64,000 bases of DNA, taken from positions 10,655,501 to 10,719,500 of the forward strand of contig NC_063151.1 of NCBI RefSeq assembly GCF_020921035.1, written 5' to 3'. The stretch is from Rhodamnia argentea (lineage: Eukaryota > Streptophyta > Magnoliopsida > Myrtales > Myrtaceae). Numbering within the stretch: position 1 is the first letter of the stretch; each line of letters starts with the position of its first letter. Positions 60,468 to 64,000 of the stretch are shown in pieces. The translations under genes were made by a program, and so were the position numbers. Under the pieces are notes generated by a model. That model was not told the DNA's origin. It was given only the letters and a program-made list of their open reading frames with translations, and did not search any database.

Positions 60468-63399
60468 TGTTCATCCAAATCGACGATAAAATTGATACTT
60501 GATCACCTGCATGCACTTGACGAGTTCAGCTACGGTGTCCCCACGTATGGATCATATGCACCTTCACATGCATCGAAATTCTATGCGATCACTTGCCAAC
60601 ATGATAAGATCTTAAAGCTTTCAGAGAGTTAGCCCGGGTCCTATGCTCAAAATTGTTTCCAGATCCATCCTTTGTTTCCCAACTGAAAGAAGCTTGTGAT
60701 ACGTTTGGATGTTTATGACAAAAGATATGGTAAGATCACTATAATCCCACCCCCTCTTGATGATACAATTTCCTTACAAATTTAGCATATTCTTACGCCA
60801 TGAAATCCGTGACGATTTGGGGTCTTACAGAGAGAATTTGGTTAAAAGATAAGAAACCTTTTCAAGTAATCTGAGATTTCCACTTATGTACCCGAAGAAT
60901 GGTCATTCAATCTCACAGAATCAGTAACCATTGCACTTTCCATACACTTTTCAGAATTCACAGGATTCACATATCCCTGACCCGCATAAACAAAGAACTC
61001 ACAACCAAACTGTGGCAGTTCTTGATCCCAAACGAGAGCACGACACGGGTACGAGACACGGCACGACGCGAGTAATTCGAAACTGGAAGAACATTGGGGA
61101 AAAAAGGGCAAGGCTGTGGTAGCATTGAAATGTCTTTGGTAGCGATGACTTGATACGGATACGATGACACTGACATCCATCACCATTAGGAAGCGCGTTA
61201 AGCAAACATGCCCTAAGCAACTCGGGAAGTTCTTTGCCCGTGTCACCGGCGTAAAAGAATGAACCGGGGATCGTACCTTACTGATCTTGCCGATCGAAGA
61301 GCCTGAAGAAGGTTGGACTACTGGAAACATAAATCTGCCATCCACTAGGAAAGCACCTGAACGAGGCCTCATAAATCCCCAGCGCTCCACAGATTCCAGT
61401 GTTTGCCTCCTCAAGAACAATTGCAGATCCAAAAATGACCCGAACTCCAATGCTTCTCCCTGTCCAGGAAAAAGTCGCTTTTCAAGCAAGAAATCGCAGT
61501 GCAAGCACAACCCAAATGTTCAGATTCCACAGATCTTCTTCGTATTCTCATAAGAAGGAGGCTTCACCTTTTGAGATGTTCTTGAATCTTTCCGGTCTTT
61601 GCGCTACCGGAAGCAAAAATAAACTCTTTCAGTGAAACTTGACGGGGAAAGCGACACGTCCGGGGAGGTTTTATTGAAGCCAAGTGAACAGTTAGGCCAT
61701 GGCAACCAGATCAACCGTCAGAAATTTGTGGGCAGTTGTTGTTTGCTTGACAAATTTTCAGTTAGATCATACCTAATCTTTACAGACAAGATAGTGATTT
61801 TCACGATCATTTTTCGTGAACAAGGGATCCTGAATAATCTGTTCCTCAAGGCTTGAAAAACAAAAAAGATCAGAAATTTGATTTGTGGCCTTCCAAGCAC
61901 AAGATGCGCGGATCATTCTCTGTGCCGCCTCCTTCGGAAAGCTAATGGATTTACTAAGCGCGATGCTTGGCACGGGCTCTCCAAGGCCGACCGACCACCA
62001 CTTAGTTCTCAATTTAGTCAATACGGCATGCAGCTTGGCCAATTTTAATCTTGAGCCATTACCGTGTACGGGATGATCATGCGGGTTTGCAAAATAATAA
62101 AGTAAAACCCAATAATCAGAGCAGTAAATATATTGCAGAACATTTAAAGAAGCCTGAAGCAAATCGTATCACTATCCACCATCACGAGGTTTCGAAATGC
62201 ATGAATTAATGACGAACTGATATGCAATCTATACTAATTTTTCTTTGCTAATTTCTTCATTTAATCAACATGCATAGTTTAACAAAACACATGAATGAAT
62301 CCTAAGATTCTATGTGACAGAAATTGGCCTACACGTGCTAATTAACTACCTACATGTGCTAATTAACTTAGTAAATTATATGCATGGTATCGCTACAAGA
62401 CATGCATAATGAGTCCTAGTGACTCACTAAACGACACGTACGAATGACAAAAAGATGACATATAATATCTTAATAATGTATGTTTTCTATCCTAAATTAA
62501 TCAACGCGTACGAATGACATAAAGATAACCAGGAATCAATTCTGTAATGCAACCCACATGAAATGCTATTTTTTTTATTATTATAAAACAACGCATTTAA
62601 ACCCTGGGACTCTAACGTGACTTAATAAACTAGCCAGAACAATGATTATTTATGAAATATGCAATGCGGATAATGTATGTAATGCAGTTAATAACTAAAG
62701 TTATTTATATGATTCTGTAAATGACGTATATTTCATGATATGAAACTAATTAACCCAAAGTCTACCGACAATCTATATGAAATCTAAATTGACAAATTTT
62801 TTATTTGATATATGAAAACTATGCATTACTCTAAATCTATATGCATTTTAAGACTAACATGAATTGCCCTAAATATGAAGACCCTAGAACATAAATTATG
62901 AATGCACTCTAAACTCTAGACATGACATATACGCGTGATGATCATTAAATTTAATGTGGCATCACAACATACATCTTACTCAAAGTTTATTGCTGTAATT
63001 CGAAGACATTATTTTGATCCCTACAGGGTTCATTAAGATTTATTTAAATTAATCACGCATAGAAACACATCTATTATAAGCTACGAATAACGCCTTATAG
63101 GGCCCAACCTTTAGGCCCCCCTAATATGCCTCGACTAATGCAAGAGGATGATTTAAACATAATTAGATAACTTAAGGATTTGTTATCAAATAACATGTAA
63201 TTAAAACTATATGTTACAATCGAAATAGCAAAGTGTGTCTCTATTTATGGGCTTCTAGACTCTTGAAGATGAGATAAAGCTCATTACTTCCAAAACCAAC
63301 GTGATATGAGGTGAGAGGTGTTGAAGAAACATCTCATAAAATATTTTGATGATTTTCAAACTATCCTTTGGTATTTGATTTATCTTTGGTGTGCAGATG
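60468..63399. other. AAP upstream region and AT-rich intergenic DNA
   Basis: The first few hundred bases should hold the permease promoter and leader. Two open frames on the minus strand, 61510-60884 and 62162-61773, are longer than average. Neither shows a domain or convincing splice sites, although a donor-like AAG|GTACGA occurs at about 61275 on the minus strand. From 62200 on, the sequence is very AT-rich with short direct repeats and no genes. Confidence 0.5.
62330..62371. repeat. 21-bp tandem repeat
   Basis: Two adjacent copies read tacacgtgctaattaactac and tacatgtgctaattaactta. A second direct repeat, cgtacgaatgaca, occurs nearby at 62437 and 62507. Confidence 0.8.
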
Positions 63400-64000
63400 T
63401 TTGTTTTCTATGGGTAAGGATCACGTAATGACCATTGGGTAAAGATTGTGTGCGATCCGAAGCACGTTCATGAAAACATCCACCGAGGACTACAAAAGAT
63501 CTAGTCACCGACTGTTTGATATCGGAGCTTGAAAGATTAGGTTAGTAATGGTGTTTAAAGTCCATACAAGACGATTTTTGAGAAAGAATGGCTAAAGTAG
63601 TCGTTGCTTGATGGGAAAACTCAATGGGAAGATTTTGAAGCTTCTCGGGAATAGTTGTCTGCTATGTTAGAGTTCAGGAGAAAGCTGTCACGTGGAATAG
63701 TAGCTCAGCACCTTTTTTGGAAAGTCTGGATTATCTTGAAAAAGTAGTTGTATAGGCATCTCTGTTACTAAGATAAGATGTCCAATCAACCTCCAACGGC
63801 TCTTTTCTTTTCCCAAGGGACTCCAACGGTAATGTTGAAGAAATTCTATAAAAGGAGAAGACCATGAAGGCCAAAAGAAGTAGACGAGCATATACGAAAA
63901 TCCAAGAGTTTATATGGCTGTTTGTTCTCGTTGAAAAGCTTACACCGATGAAAGATCTTGTGATTTGTTGTGCATTGTAATTGTGTAATAGTGAAGTGTA
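63400..64000 (+). mobile_element. Probable LTR of a Ty1/copia-type retrotransposon, cut by the window edge
   Basis: The text has the layout of a plant copia LTR read on the plus strand: U3-like sequence with 'ccaacggctcttttct' and 'tccaacggtaatg', then a TATA-like ctataaaaggagaag at about 63846-63860, then an R/U5-like stretch. The left end and terminal TG could not be fixed, and no coding region lies in the window, so this remains a composition-based call. Confidence 0.4.

Noticed and set aside
60884-61510. 208-codon minus-strand ORF upstream of the permease
   Set aside because: No recognised family; the second half is arginine/serine-rich text without domain features. It may overlap the permease leader or promoter but cannot be supported as a gene.
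61773-62162. 129-codon minus-strand ORF
   Set aside because: No recognisable domain and an opposing ORF on the other strand; the position in repeat-like AT-rich DNA suggests chance.
62330-62520. Short repeats considered as a CRISPR-like array
   Set aside because: Only two copies of each unit, unequal spacing and a eukaryotic context; these are ordinary tandem or direct repeats.

Overview
This window is nuclear DNA from a flowering plant, most likely a woody eudicot. The signs are many short introns with GT..AG ends, AT-rich intergenic DNA full of MITEs and hAT remnants, and proteins that follow the known plant families almost end to end. The transposon vocabulary (GC-rich 'gagctcgag' cores, long fold-back elements) made me think of Myrtales, but that is only an impression. 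I see no bacterial, organellar or viral genes, no CRISPR array and no tRNA or rRNA.

I support seven gene models. Six were rebuilt exon by exon with reading phase checked at every junction; the receptor kinase and the small membrane protein are single-exon. (1) A CLC-f type chloride channel/transporter, + strand, 2754-10711, nine exons. (2) A group I WRKY factor of the WRKY2 type, - strand, 11530-14467, tail to tail with CLC-f. (3) A single-exon BRI1-like brassinosteroid receptor kinase (BRL1/BRL3 type), - strand, 24219-27848. (4) The WD40 subunit THO3/TEX1 of the THO/TREX mRNA export complex, + strand, 32470-36459, eleven exons. (5) A small unrecognised three-span membrane protein, - strand, 37255-37935. 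(6) The proteasome activator PA200, + strand, 42486-57664, 35 exons. (7) An amino acid permease of the AAP family, - strand, 58325-60467, seven exons.

The genes are unrelated housekeeping and signalling genes and do not form a cluster or operon. Between them lie repeat-rich stretches, mainly 15.6-24.2 kb, 28.0-32.4 kb, 38.0-42.3 kb and 60.5-64 kb. There I can delimit several non-autonomous DNA transposons with terminal inverted repeats. Most also have target-site duplications: a Tourist-type MITE, a Mutator-type MITE inside a CLC-f intron, a 1.16-kb hAT element with a perfect 8-bp duplication, a hAT MITE whose empty site is preserved in a nearby duplicated segment, and two opposite-orientation copies of one fold-back family. 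A likely copia-type LTR starts near the right edge.

I did not find a new multi-gene system. The points most worth a second look are: a one-base frameshift in PA200 exon 10; a segmental duplication forming the PA200 upstream region; a 64-codon membrane-protein-like ORF behind a good splice acceptor inside the last CLC-f intron; an in-frame 129-bp tandem repeat in a PA200 intron; and a GC-AG intron in THO3.
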